DNA of 32,412 nt, from positions 1-32,412 of the forward strand of contig CALABN010000124.1 of the NCBI GenBank assembly GCA_937885735.1. The letters are read 5' to 3'. Each line of letters begins with the position of its first letter. Within the stretch, counting starts at the first letter, position 1. Position numbers and translations under genes: made by a program. Origin of the DNA: an uncultured Bacteroidota bacterium. Lineage in GTDB: Bacteria; Bacteroidota; Bacteroidia; Bacteroidales; SZUA-534. Below are positions 24,575-32,412 of the stretch, piece by piece. A model generated the notes under the pieces. It was not told where the DNA came from and searched no databases. It worked only from the letters and a program-made list of their open reading frames with translations.

Positions 24575-26872
24575 TCATTGAACACCCAAACGGGAAGTAT
24601 CAACATCCTTGAAATCCTTGGCCTTGAAATCGTTGAATGTGTAACGGACACTAATACCGACATTCTGATTATATTGGTTTTCCTTATCCTTGTAATTCTG
24701 GCCTCCCATATTTGTAGTTACATAATACCCTTTGTAAAACAAATCATCACAAAACAAATCAATGTTCCAATGTTTATTAGGTGTCCAACTTATTCGGGCA
24801 GAAAGGGCTCCTATCGACTTCATATCAAGCAAACCTTGTGTTGTAGGGGTTTGATACCAACCTGAAATTTGGCCTTTCAAGGTTTTGGAAGCATTAAGGA
24901 CGAAGTCTGTAGACATTTCAAATATGGCATACAGCTTTGATCTGTCAAAATAAACATCTTCACAATGGCCCTTTTCAAAATCGCACAAACCAGAAACAGA
25001 AAACACACTGCTGATACGAGGATTCCAATCGACAGGAACGGTTCCAACAAGACCTATAGTAGAGGAATAATCAAAATTATAATGCTTATAGAAAGCCTGC
25101 AAAGTATCATGCTGCATATAAAGCAATTGTGCAAAATGATCAGGGCTATAAATTGCCATAGCACTTATTACGTATTTGTCCTTAATCACATATTCGGTAT
25201 TAAAGACATAATCAACATATGGTTTCAACTCAGGATTGCCATCAATAGACAAATACGGGTTTTCATAAACTTTTGAGTTGTTGTTGTCCCAATAAGATGG
25301 ATATATCTTTTCGCCAGTAAGCGACACATTAAGACTGTTATCGTTGTCGAACCTATACATAAATGACAAATCTGGCACGGGAGTAATATTGGTCCATAGA
25401 TTGAACGTATCGGCGTCAGTTTTCATATCAGATCTGGAATACTCCAATTCAAGTGAAAGATTGAAAGACGATTTATCAAATGAATGATTCCAGCCTGCAT
25501 ACCCAGACAACTCTACCTCCCTTTGATCGGAATTATCAACACTCATGAATCCGTCAGCATTTTCATCGTAAGAATTTTTTGTAAAAGACATATCAGCATC
25601 AATGCCATACGACAATGACCCAACAGACAGTTCATTTACATTATCAAAATAGGCACGGAAATCAGTCACTTGTTGCTTAGAATTTGTCACCATTACAGAC
25701 TTGTCAGAGTCAAGCATGTCTTGTCTATCATCCATTTTATAAAACAGGAAATCAGTTCCTATTGCAAGGTCATTTTTTGTGTACTCAGCAGACACCGAAT
25801 TGGTATTATCCCAACTAGGCCCCTTTAATGAGCTTTCAGTCTGCAACGAATCGACATTCAACCTTGCCGTGGTATTAACTTTATTTTTATAAAAATCACC
25901 AGAATATTGCAATTCCAACGATGCCTCATTGTTAAAATCGACCTCAAACAATGTAGTGAACAAATGAGTCTGTGCATAGGATTTTGAATTTGACAATTGA
26001 CGCACAAAGAAAACCGAATCATAAACTTTATGATGAGAATCCAACTCGCTATCAGTCTTATACCTACCATTCTTATACCTGTAAGTGGAATACAGCGACC
26101 AGTTTTTCCCAGATACTGACCAGTTAGTACCGCCAATGCCTATGAACCTACAACGTTGTATAGCTTTAGCATACACATCGCCACGGAACTCAACACTATT
26201 ACTTCGTTTTTTCTCAAGAACGACATTAATCGAAGGCCCTTTAACACCATAACGAGGTGGGGTATCATAAAACACCTCTATACTTTTAACTTGTGAGGCA
26301 GGCATTCCTTCAAGCAATGATTTCAATTGACTTGCAGAAATGTTTGTCTTACGACCATCAATGATAATTGCAGCTTCAGACATAGTGCCAGTCACCTTAA
26401 ACTCATCGCCCTTACGCTGAATTAAAGGCACCTCAGAAATCAAATCAATGGCGGTTGTGACAGGTTTGTCTACAGCGAGCAATTTAGCATTAAACTGCAT
26501 AGCGCCATTATCGGACACCTGAATCAATTTTTTTCTTTCCCTCACAACCACCTCGCCCAACTCTGTCGACTTGTCATTCAAGGTAATTGTACCTAAATCG
26601 GATACAGAATCAGCAATTGTTTTTTGCTCATAAACCAAATGACTTATCATCAACAAATAAGGAGAGACACTACTTTCCAAAACAAAACAACCCGATGTGT
26701 CGGTTGTTGTTGTCAATTGGTAAACCGAGTCAGCATTCTGCAACACAACAACTGCCGCTATGACAGGGAATCCTTCCGAATCAACAATTTTACCAGTGAT
26801 TGGCTGCGAACATGCCACCATCTTAACAGAAAGTGCCAAGAAAAGGACAGCCAGCTTAAAAACATAATTCAT
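24575..26872 (-). CDS. outer-membrane beta-barrel protein A (OMP_b-brl_3-like)
   Basis: A 765-residue protein. The signal region (about 1-22; MNYVFKLAVLFLALSVKMVA) is followed by a CarboxypepD_reg-like domain (about 24-98; ITGKIVDSEGFPVIAAVVVLQNAD) and a plug-like domain (about 105-215; TAIDLISEVPLIQRKGDEFK, IIIDGRKTN, YDTPPRYGVKGPSINVVLEKK). The rest is a barrel ending in VGISVRYTFNDFKAK. The plug wording PPRYG-x-x-x-P-x-I-N-V-V is typical of the OMP_b-brl_3 group, which resembles TonB receptors; no clear TonB box is seen. It lies between peptide genes and was followed by a now-deleted exporter, so a role in moving the peptides across the outer membrane is inferred. Confidence 0.85.
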   Translation of the reverse strand: MNYVFKLAVLFLALSVKMVACSQPITGKIVDSEGFPVIAAVVVLQNADSVYQLTTTTDTSGCFVLESSVSPYLLMISHLVYEQKTIADSVSDLGTITLNDKSTELGEVVVRERKKLIQVSDNGAMQFNAKLLAVDKPVTTAIDLISEVPLIQRKGDEFKVTGTMSEAAIIIDGRKTNISASQLKSLLEGMPASQVKSIEVFYDTPPRYGVKGPSINVVLEKKRSNSVEFRGDVYAKAIQRCRFIGIGGTNWSVSGKNWSLYSTYRYKNGRYKTDSELDSHHKVYDSVFFVRQLSNSKSYAQTHLFTTLFEVDFNNEASLELQYSGDFYKNKVNTTARLNVDSLQTESSLKGPSWDNTNSVSAEYTKNDLAIGTDFLFYKMDDRQDMLDSDKSVMVTNSKQQVTDFRAYFDNVNELSVGSLSYGIDADMSFTKNSYDENADGFMSVDNSDQREVELSGYAGWNHSFDKSSFNLSLELEYSRSDMKTDADTFNLWTNITPVPDLSFMYRFDNDNSLNVSLTGEKIYPSYWDNNNSKVYENPYLSIDGNPELKPYVDYVFNTEYVIKDKYVISAMAIYSPDHFAQLLYMQHDTLQAFYKHYNFDYSSTIGLVGTVPVDWNPRISSVFSVSGLCDFEKGHCEDVYFDRSKLYAIFEMSTDFVLNASKTLKGQISGWYQTPTTQGLLDMKSIGALSARISWTPNKHWNIDLFCDDLFYKGYYVTTNMGGQNYKDKENQYNQNVGISVRYTFNDFKAKDFKDVDTSRLGVQ

Positions 26873-26957
26873 ACACCACTAAAACAACCACTAAAGCAGA
26901 ATCGCAAAAAATGGATCACGATTCAAGACATACATTTCATAAAATTCAAGATTGTGA

Positions 26958-26965
26958 CAAATATA
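26958..26965 (-). promoter_or_regulatory. -7 element for barrel gene A
   Basis: The minus strand reads TATATTTG, an exact TAnnTTTG match, directly after the peptide-array terminator. No good -33 box was found. The 5' leader would be about 80 bases. Confidence 0.4.
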
Positions 26966-26968
26966 GCA

Positions 26969-27004
26969 AAAAAGAGGCCAACAATAATATGGAAGCCTCT
27001 TTTT
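26969..27004 (-). terminator. terminator of the peptide array
   Basis: A perfect 10-bp stem AAAAAGAGGC/GCCTCTTTTT with a 16-base loop and a T-run, about 122 bases after the stop of peptide A. It could work in both directions. Between it and peptide A I see no further gene. Confidence 0.8.
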
Positions 27005-27126
27005 CAATAAAAAAAAATCAACAACGACTTTTACATATTCATCGTTAACATAACCATTGGCATTACATTATTGCGCTTAATACAACGCATGTATATGATC
27101 AAGAATTACGTTAGTAACATATATCT

Positions 27127-27273
27127 TTATGTAAATTGAGATATAATACTGGATATTTGAGACGCTGATTGAAGCTTCTTTGCTGCTGGCTTCTTTGCTG
27201 CAGGTTTCTTTACAGCAGGTTTTGTAGCACCACCTTTAACAAGGTTAAGCTCAGCTTTTGACATCATTATCAT
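27127..27273 (-). CDS. double-glycine leader peptide A (48 aa)
   Basis: Leader MIMMSKAELNLVKGG, then core ATKPAVKKPAAKKPAAKK followed by LQSASQISSIISQFT. The core starts with the same Lys/Pro/Ala repeats as peptide B (15-bp DNA units encoding A-A-K-K-P) but continues into a polar tail where B stops. The leader resembles the LSKAEL...KGG type of Bacteroidales natural-product precursors. No Cys, so no thioether chemistry is expected. It is last in the three-gene array. Confidence 0.88.
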   Translation of the reverse strand: MIMMSKAELNLVKGGATKPAVKKPAAKKPAAKKLQSASQISSIISQFT

Positions 27274-27303
27274 AATTCAAAAAGTTTAAAAGTTAGTATT
27301 TAT

Positions 27304-27345
27304 GCCTACTTCACCCGCAATGGGGTCTAGCATCGGCTTGGCTAG
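27304..27345 (-). promoter_or_regulatory. structured 5' leader element, copy before peptide A
   Basis: Minus strand: CTAGC CAAGCCGAT GCTAG ACCC-CATTGC-GGGT GAAGTAGGC. Almost identical to the copy before peptide C. Thirty bases separate it from the ATG (ending TTTTTGAATT). Confidence 0.65.
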
Positions 27346-27385
27346 TGTAAGGTTAGAACAAGAATGCACATAAATCATTTTACAT

Positions 27386-27490
27386 TTACTTCTTTGCTGC
27401 TGGCTTCTTTGCTGCAGGTTTCTTTGCAGCTACAGTCTTTGTAGCACCACCTTTAACAAGGTTAAGCTCTGCTTTTGACATCATTTTCAT
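27386..27490 (-). CDS. double-glycine leader peptide B (34 aa)
   Basis: Leader MKMMSKAELNLVKGG, core ATKTVAAKKPAAKKPAAKK (19 residues, eight Lys). The core is mostly the repeat A-A-K-K-P, coded by repeated 15-bp units. The DNA matches peptide A closely until the stop, so the two are recent tandem copies that differ mainly in the core. Confidence 0.88.
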   Translation of the reverse strand: MKMMSKAELNLVKGGATKTVAAKKPAAKKPAAKK

Positions 27491-27520
27491 AATTCAAAAA
27501 GTTTAAAAGTTAGTATTTAC

Positions 27521-27548
27521 GCCTACTTCACCCACAATGGGGGCCGCA
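27521..27548 (-). promoter_or_regulatory. truncated 5' leader element before peptide B
   Basis: Minus strand: GCGGCCCCCATTGTGGGTGA then AGTAGGC. It keeps the hairpin and the GTGAAGTAGGC end but lacks the CTAG stem and GCCGATG part of the other copies. It starts about 22 bases after the stop of peptide C, so B is probably expressed with C. Confidence 0.6.
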
Positions 27549-27569
27549 CATTAAAAGAATGGATTAATA

Positions 27570-27695
27570 TCAACCTCTACCGCCTCGCCAATCCTTCTTA
27601 GTTGGGCCATCAACAGTCGTTTTTACTGCTGGCTTCTTTGCTGGAGCCTTTCCGCCTTTGACAAGGTCAATCTCAGCTTTTGACATGATTTTCAT
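27570..27695 (-). CDS. double-glycine leader peptide C (41 aa)
   Basis: Leader MKIMSKAEIDLVKGG, core KAPAKKPAVKTTVDGPTKKD followed by WRGGRG (26 residues). The leader is nearly that of A and B, while the core differs over most of its length and ends in an Arg/Gly-rich tail with one Trp. It is first in the array and has the best promoter and the full structured element. Confidence 0.88.
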   Translation of the reverse strand: MKIMSKAEIDLVKGGKAPAKKPAVKTTVDGPTKKDWRGGRG

Positions 27696-27725
27696 AATTC
27701 AAAAAGTTTAAAAGTTAGCATTTAC

Positions 27726-27769
27726 GCCTACTTCACCCGCAATGGGGTCTAGCATCGGCTTGGCTAGGT
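27726..27769 (-). promoter_or_regulatory. structured 5' leader element, copy before peptide C
   Basis: Minus strand: ACCTAGC CAAGCCGAT GCTAG ACCC-CATTGC-GGGT GAAGTAGGC. It lies in the transcribed leader, about 25 bases after the predicted transcription start and 30 before the ATG. The possible fold is stem CTAGC/GCTAG, a C/G hairpin, and a GCC-GGC pseudoknot. Confidence 0.65.
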
Positions 27770-27800
27770 AAAATTGTATGTACTTGATTTTTACGAATGT

Positions 27801-27831
27801 TAAATTTATGAAACATTTATCGGCATTCAAA
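27801..27831 (-). promoter_or_regulatory. promoter of the peptide array
   Basis: Minus strand: TTTG (27831-27828), 19-base spacer, TAAATTTA (27808-27801), one base off TAnnTTTG. The remaining 100 bases up to barrel gene B hold nothing else I can name. Confidence 0.6.
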
Positions 27832-27935
27832 ATTTTTACGGATTTATTTTCCGAAGAAACCAGTGTAAGTATGTAAAGATGAAGCTACATCAAGCATAAA
27901 GACAGAATGTCCGACAGAGAAAAGTATAGCAGGCT

Positions 27936-30221
27936 TCACTTGCGGTTAAGCACGCCTGTGTCGGAATCGCTGTTGTACTTGAATTGCCTTACAGCAGACT
28001 TGCCCGCACCCCACCCGACATTGTAAATCAGGTTGACATACAGCATATTGGCATAATCTTCAACCATTTGTGTCTTGTTTGAAGAAATAAGGTCGGAACC
28101 TATCACCTTGTTTATTTCCTTATTGCCCTTGTAAAATGGATACCTGACGGCTAAAGCCACGGTCAAGTCCTTGATTGGCTTATATGAGAATTCGCAAGCC
28201 GAAACGCCAGAATATGACTTGAGCAACTGTCCGTTGACAACTTCACGCGGTGTTTGATAAAAGGCTGAAATGCCAAATTTCCTATATGCGAAAATGACAT
28301 CTGCCGAAAAGTATTTTCTTGTATGCGACCACGATTGACCTTGAAAAGCATTTGATTCGTTATTCACTGATGCATAAAACTTTAGCTTAAGCAAGTCGCT
28401 TTTAAATGGATACCAGTAAATGAACACGTCGGCTCCAAACCCATGAGATGATTCCATATTCTCAAATGACTCTTTCAGCAATCCACCAGACTGTTCGAAC
28501 ACAACGCCAATCTTGTCTTTTGACAAACCGAATGACGCACCTACATCACAACCAAACCACTTTTTCTCGAAATAATAGCCAAATTCGAACGTGTGTTCGT
28601 TATAAGGCGACAAGTTTGGATTTCCACAATATATGTAATTCGAATCCTTGCTATATGGCGAACTTGTAAGTTCGGAAATTGCAGGCGAATGTGTTTCTGC
28701 AACGTAGTTGATTTCAAGGCTGTTATAATCATCAAAATTGTATGAAATGTCGAGTTCCGGGCGGAACTTCAAGGATTGAAACTCCTCGTCATTGACATTG
28801 ACAAACCGATTCATATTGGCACCTGCAACAACGTTGTAATCAAATTTTTCAGACAACGACCCTGACAAGCCCGAATACAAATACAAATCGTCGTTTATTG
28901 TCTTGTTATCGGCACAATCTGCGTCAACGCCCATACCTGCGGTTCCTCGGGCGCCAACCGTAATTCGGGCACTATTGAATGAGTACTCGTAAGAAAGGTC
29001 GCCGATGACTGAATACTTATCATTGTCGATATTTGTGGCTGTTGAAAAAAGCGTGTCCGACAATTTTTGTTCGGCATACTTGTACTTGTACCAACTATTG
29101 TACTTTGTTGCCACTACATTTGCAACAAATAAATGATTGTCAGATATTTGCTTATCAAAATACATATCGACCGACAATTTTTGATAACCGTCACGGTCCT
29201 CGCCTACGCCCTGCAATGTATCTTTTGAAAATGTAAAGACATTTTGGTTGATTCTATCCAAACAGTCGAATCCAACTGCTGAAAACTTTGTACTGAATGT
29301 ATAATTGTCGGGGCTTGAATTGCTGAAATTGGCTGTCAACAACTGTTGCAAGTAAGTGTAATATGTAGGGAATGACACTATTTCCTTTTGATGCATCTGC
29401 TCGCCAACATAATACGAGAGAGATTCTTCGGTATGAACATCGTTGTGCTCACGGTAGCTCATATCGTACAAAACGCCAAACTGTGACTTTTTCCTATTAT
29501 ATCGGAAAAACAACGTGTTATTGCAAAAACCATTATTCAATGCGTTTTGAGCGTCGATGCCAATGGAACAGCCTTGCTCATCCTGCCGTGTCACTACATT
29601 GACAACCGCACCAAAGTCAAGACTTGAATAGCGTGCTGGCGGTTGGGTGTAATAATCAATCTTTTTTATGGATTTGACAGGCAACACAGACAGGTCAACT
29701 GCCGATGACGGTATGCCGTTTATCAACACCTTGACTGACTTGCCGTTAGCCAACGACACACTTTTGTCACGCACCTCTATTTGAGGAAGTTTTTCAATGG
29801 CATTCAATGCGTTGGGATACTGTTGCCTTTCGGCGACGGACAAGATATATTCCTTATGGTCGGAAAAACGCTGAACCAAATCGGCGGTGACAACCACTTC
29901 ATCAATATTCTCGATTTTCTCGACAAGGCAAATTGTCAAAGGCTTGTCGTCATAAACCATAACATCTTTAGATTCAAAGGCTATATGCGACACTCGCAAA
30001 TGACTTGACTGTGCATTATCAATTGAAAACAAGCCATTTGCATCAGTAACAGCCGACGACAATACATTTTCAGCCGAATCAATAACACACACAGTTGCAC
30101 CAACAATTGGCTCGAAACCATTGTCTAAAACCGTTCCTTTGATAGTCTGCGAGTGAGCACAGATATCTGACAACAACAAGACAACAACGTTAAACAATGT
30201 TATTATTCCGAATCGTTTCAT
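27936..30221 (-). CDS. outer-membrane beta-barrel protein B (OMP_b-brl_3-like)
   Basis: About 761 residues from MKRFGIITL (an in-frame ATG at 30227 is also possible). The signal peptide ends near SDICAHSQ. A CarboxypepD_reg-like domain (about 25-95; IKGTVLDNGFEPIVGATVCV) is followed by a plug-like domain (about 105-215; YPNALNAIEKLPQIEVRDKS, KVLINGIPSS, YYTQPPARYSSLDFGAVVNV) and the barrel. It belongs to the same group as barrels A and C but has diverged widely. It starts 24 bases after the end of barrel gene C, so the two form an operon upstream of the peptide array. Confidence 0.85.
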   Translation of the reverse strand: MKRFGIITLFNVVVLLLSDICAHSQTIKGTVLDNGFEPIVGATVCVIDSAENVLSSAVTDANGLFSIDNAQSSHLRVSHIAFESKDVMVYDDKPLTICLVEKIENIDEVVVTADLVQRFSDHKEYILSVAERQQYPNALNAIEKLPQIEVRDKSVSLANGKSVKVLINGIPSSAVDLSVLPVKSIKKIDYYTQPPARYSSLDFGAVVNVVTRQDEQGCSIGIDAQNALNNGFCNNTLFFRYNRKKSQFGVLYDMSYREHNDVHTEESLSYYVGEQMHQKEIVSFPTYYTYLQQLLTANFSNSSPDNYTFSTKFSAVGFDCLDRINQNVFTFSKDTLQGVGEDRDGYQKLSVDMYFDKQISDNHLFVANVVATKYNSWYKYKYAEQKLSDTLFSTATNIDNDKYSVIGDLSYEYSFNSARITVGARGTAGMGVDADCADNKTINDDLYLYSGLSGSLSEKFDYNVVAGANMNRFVNVNDEEFQSLKFRPELDISYNFDDYNSLEINYVAETHSPAISELTSSPYSKDSNYIYCGNPNLSPYNEHTFEFGYYFEKKWFGCDVGASFGLSKDKIGVVFEQSGGLLKESFENMESSHGFGADVFIYWYPFKSDLLKLKFYASVNNESNAFQGQSWSHTRKYFSADVIFAYRKFGISAFYQTPREVVNGQLLKSYSGVSACEFSYKPIKDLTVALAVRYPFYKGNKEINKVIGSDLISSNKTQMVEDYANMLYVNLIYNVGWGAGKSAVRQFKYNSDSDTGVLNRK

Positions 30222-30244
30222 GTACATTCAATGCAAAACAATCA

Positions 30245-32395
30245 TCAATACATAAACCTTGCATCATCGTAATCTGATATTTCCAAAATCTTCTGACTGT
30301 CCAAATCCTTGCCTTTGGCAAAATTCCAGGTTATTGACAGGCTCAATGCCCGATTCTTGGTTTTCAGATTTGACTTTGAACTGTTATATACCAACGATGA
30401 TGAGGTTGTTTTATTGCTGAATTTGTCCTCAATAAATGGGAACAGGCACTGAACACCGAAAGTAAAATTGTTCAACTTGTAATTGATATCCACATACGAG
30501 ACCTTTTCGTATCCTTCTTTTTTCAAGCCATTCAACATATGGTTGCCATACATTTGCAAGTATGAGCACGAAAAATCGCCATAACTGTATTGAGCGTTGA
30601 AATACAACGGGAAGAACCAATTGTCGACGGTTTCCGCGCCTTTAGATTCTGTAAACATCTGATACGTGGCACTTCCTTGAACAGAAAACTCGAGACACTT
30701 TATTGGCTTATACATTAAGTACAATGACGGTCCGACTTCCGAAAAATCGTGTGCATTCATTGTCAACAAGTTGATTGCGCCATTACGTTCCACATACTTT
30801 TCAAACAATTTATGGTACGTATAGTTGTAATCGACATTAAACATCAAGAAGAAACTTGAACTTGGCTGAAAAGTGTATTGAGCGGAAAGGCTGTAATTTG
30901 TGCTGTTTTCAACATCCTTGTTGCCTGAACTGTAAAAATTCTGCATTATAAGTATCTTGTTTTCACTCATCTGTTGCAGAGTCGGCATTTCAGTATACGA
31001 ACTAAAATTCAGATTCACAACATTTTTACGATTCAAATAATAACCCAAATTCACCTTTGGGGTGAAAGTCCAATTTGAAAATCCGTCTTCACGACTGTCA
31101 AACGTAGCACCTAAACCAAAATCGTACATAAAGTTTCCAAATTCGGCCGTCGATTCAGCATAAAGATAATGTTTCCAAACATTTACATTGTCAACAGAAT
31201 TATCCGCAAGTGTATTTTTGATTGTATTTTTCAAAAATGACCTTTGCCCTTGATAGCCAAACTCCAAAGACATCACATCATTGCTGTATGAATAATACAC
31301 CTCACCCGCAAGCAATTGTTTATCAGCCTGCATATCAAGCATATCGGCAAAAACAACGGCAGAATCGACGACATTTATCTCTGTTGACAACGACTTTTGT
31401 TCATTGCTCATATTAGAATACAAGATATCGGTGGCAATGAAACTGCTTTGGGAAAAGTTTTTTGAAAAATACAAGTCGAGACTGGGATTCAGCGACTTAA
31501 TACGGTCCGACTGTGAACTTTCACGGCTGAATGAATTTGTATCAACACAAAACATAGAGGTTCCAGAGCCGTCTGTCTTTGTTGTCGACTTGGCTATTGA
31601 AGCCGTCATTTGCAATGTATAATCATCGGGCAACTGATTTTGCCAAATCAAAGATGCACTGTTTTGATTTCCCCATTCGTTATATTTCTTTGAGTAATCG
31701 TATTCATAATTACTTGACTGAATATCATATTTATAAACACCTGATTCTTCATCCTTTACATCCCTATTATGATTTATGTGCGTGCCAATGTCGAAAGTGA
31801 GTTTGTTACGGCCACTTATAAGCGCGACCATTCCTCTTGCCTGCGAATACATTTGCCCTGCCCTGACATAAGCCTCGCCGACAATGCCGTTCTCTTCAGG
31901 TTTTACTTTCACATTGACAGCAACTTCCGCATCGTTTGCATATCGCAATGGTGGCACTTTATATAATTCGACACTTGTCACGTTTTTGGCGCGAATCAGT
32001 TCCAACTCCCCGTCAGAAGCCTTAACTCCATTTATCAATATCAAGATAGACTTGCCGTCAATGGTAGACAATTTGTTGTCAACGGCACTTATGTGCAATT
32101 CGGGCATCTCCTTGACCAAATCACGCGCCTCCGACGCCGACTGTATCTGTTCTGAAGTGAACGTGTACGATGACTTGTTAAGCCCGATTTTTGCCCGACT
32201 TTCAACCACATTCACCTCACCCAACATTTCCGAATCCAATTCGAGTTGAATATCGACATTGACATAATCTTCTTCGGACAAATCAACATTTCGGAAATAC
32301 GGCTTATAGCCAATGCAAGTTGCCTTGACAATGTATTTTCCTTTCTCCAAATCAATTGAATAATCGCCAATTAACAATGCTTTTTTATTCTTCTT
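30245..32395 (-). CDS. outer-membrane beta-barrel protein C (OMP_b-brl_3-like), 5' end missing or broken
   Basis: About 715 visible codons. The first residues (LLIGDYSIDLEKGKYIVKAT, then C-I-G-Y-K-P-Y) are the second half of a CarboxypepD_reg-like domain. A plug follows (EARDLVKEMPELHISAVDNK, ILILINGVKAS, YKVPPLRYANDAEVAVNVKV), then the barrel. The first half of the N-terminal domain and the signal peptide are absent: the frame meets a TAA at 32396-32398 and has no ATG after it; the first possible start is TTG 32377. An A-rich stretch (six As) lies at the break. A frameshift, a pseudogene or a truncation fits; the window ends 14 bases further. Confidence 0.75.
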   Translation of the reverse strand, partial: KKNKKALLIGDYSIDLEKGKYIVKATCIGYKPYFRNVDLSEEDYVNVDIQLELDSEMLGEVNVVESRAKIGLNKSSYTFTSEQIQSASEARDLVKEMPELHISAVDNKLSTIDGKSILILINGVKASDGELELIRAKNVTSVELYKVPPLRYANDAEVAVNVKVKPEENGIVGEAYVRAGQMYSQARGMVALISGRNKLTFDIGTHINHNRDVKDEESGVYKYDIQSSNYEYDYSKKYNEWGNQNSASLIWQNQLPDDYTLQMTASIAKSTTKTDGSGTSMFCVDTNSFSRESSQSDRIKSLNPSLDLYFSKNFSQSSFIATDILYSNMSNEQKSLSTEINVVDSAVVFADMLDMQADKQLLAGEVYYSYSNDVMSLEFGYQGQRSFLKNTIKNTLADNSVDNVNVWKHYLYAESTAEFGNFMYDFGLGATFDSREDGFSNWTFTPKVNLGYYLNRKNVVNLNFSSYTEMPTLQQMSENKILIMQNFYSSGNKDVENSTNYSLSAQYTFQPSSSFFLMFNVDYNYTYHKLFEKYVERNGAINLLTMNAHDFSEVGPSLYLMYKPIKCLEFSVQGSATYQMFTESKGAETVDNWFFPLYFNAQYSYGDFSCSYLQMYGNHMLNGLKKEGYEKVSYVDINYKLNNFTFGVQCLFPFIEDKFSNKTTSSSLVYNSSKSNLKTKNRALSLSITWNFAKGKDLDSQKILEISDYDDARFMY

Positions 32396-32412
32396 TTATT
32401 TCTTTGCTTTAT

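Noticed and set aside
27127..27490. Peptides A and B as histone H1-like or AlgP-like DNA-binding proteins because of KPAAKK repeats
   Set aside because: They are far too short, and each has a Gly-Gly leader shared with peptide C, whose core lacks the repeats, close to a C39 exporter.
24328..27769. Glutamine riboswitch (glnA / downstream-peptide type) before the peptide genes, because of the GAAGTAGG string
   Set aside because: The other conserved parts of those riboswitches, such as the CGUUCA strand, are not present, and the fold differs. Kept as an unknown element.
1..32412. CRISPR array, rRNA, intact insertion sequence or phage genes
   Set aside because: I found no regular spaced repeats, no rRNA sequence and no transposase, integrase or phage structural frames.

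Overview
The window looks like a chromosomal segment of a Bacteroidales (Bacteroidota) bacterium. It has fairly low G+C, a BspA-type leucine-rich-repeat protein with a type IX secretion sorting tail, several SusC/TonB-like and OMP_b-brl_3-like outer-membrane barrels, and promoters of the Bacteroidota type (-33 TTTG, -7 TAnnTTTG).

Left part (1-11.9 kb). The 3' part of a BspA-like surface protein is followed by two tandem lipoprotein paralogues and two tandem Cache-HAMP-GAF-PAS membrane sensors that have no visible output domain. A strong terminator, a membrane acyltransferase and a MATE exporter follow on the plus strand. Converging on the MATE gene are a WalJ/YycJ-like metallo-beta-lactamase-fold hydrolase and a YkgJ-like Cys-cluster protein.

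Middle part (11.9-21.5 kb). On the minus strand lie a BatA-like protein, glutamyl-tRNA synthetase (gltX), a tRNA-Glu(CTC) directly upstream of gltX, and a small Cys-containing protein. A nucleoside-recognition (Gate) membrane protein lies on the plus strand. A TonB-dependent receptor, an unrecognised exported protein and a YjbQ-family enzyme follow.

Right part (21.5-32.4 kb). This is the most interesting region: a peptide-secretion locus, all on the minus strand. It has a C39-peptidase ABC exporter and four very small genes (34-48 codons). Each small gene has a double-glycine leader (three read MSKAE(L/I)xLVKGG, one LSKIKGG) and a short lysine-rich core. Three outer-membrane beta-barrel proteins are interleaved with them. 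Each peptide gene is preceded by the same short element, which can fold as a stem-hairpin-pseudoknot (GCCGATGCTAGACC ... GGTGAAGTAGGC). One hairpin keeps its pairing while its sequence changes. A 27-codon remnant of a second C39 exporter keeps the catalytic-Cys motif and lies between a barrel gene and a peptide gene, so the locus has been rearranged. A hairpin plus T-run separates the last peptide from the exporter start. I infer that the exporter cleaves the leaders and secretes the cationic peptides, and that the barrels handle them at the outer membrane. No HlyD-type adaptor and no modifying enzyme is visible in the window.
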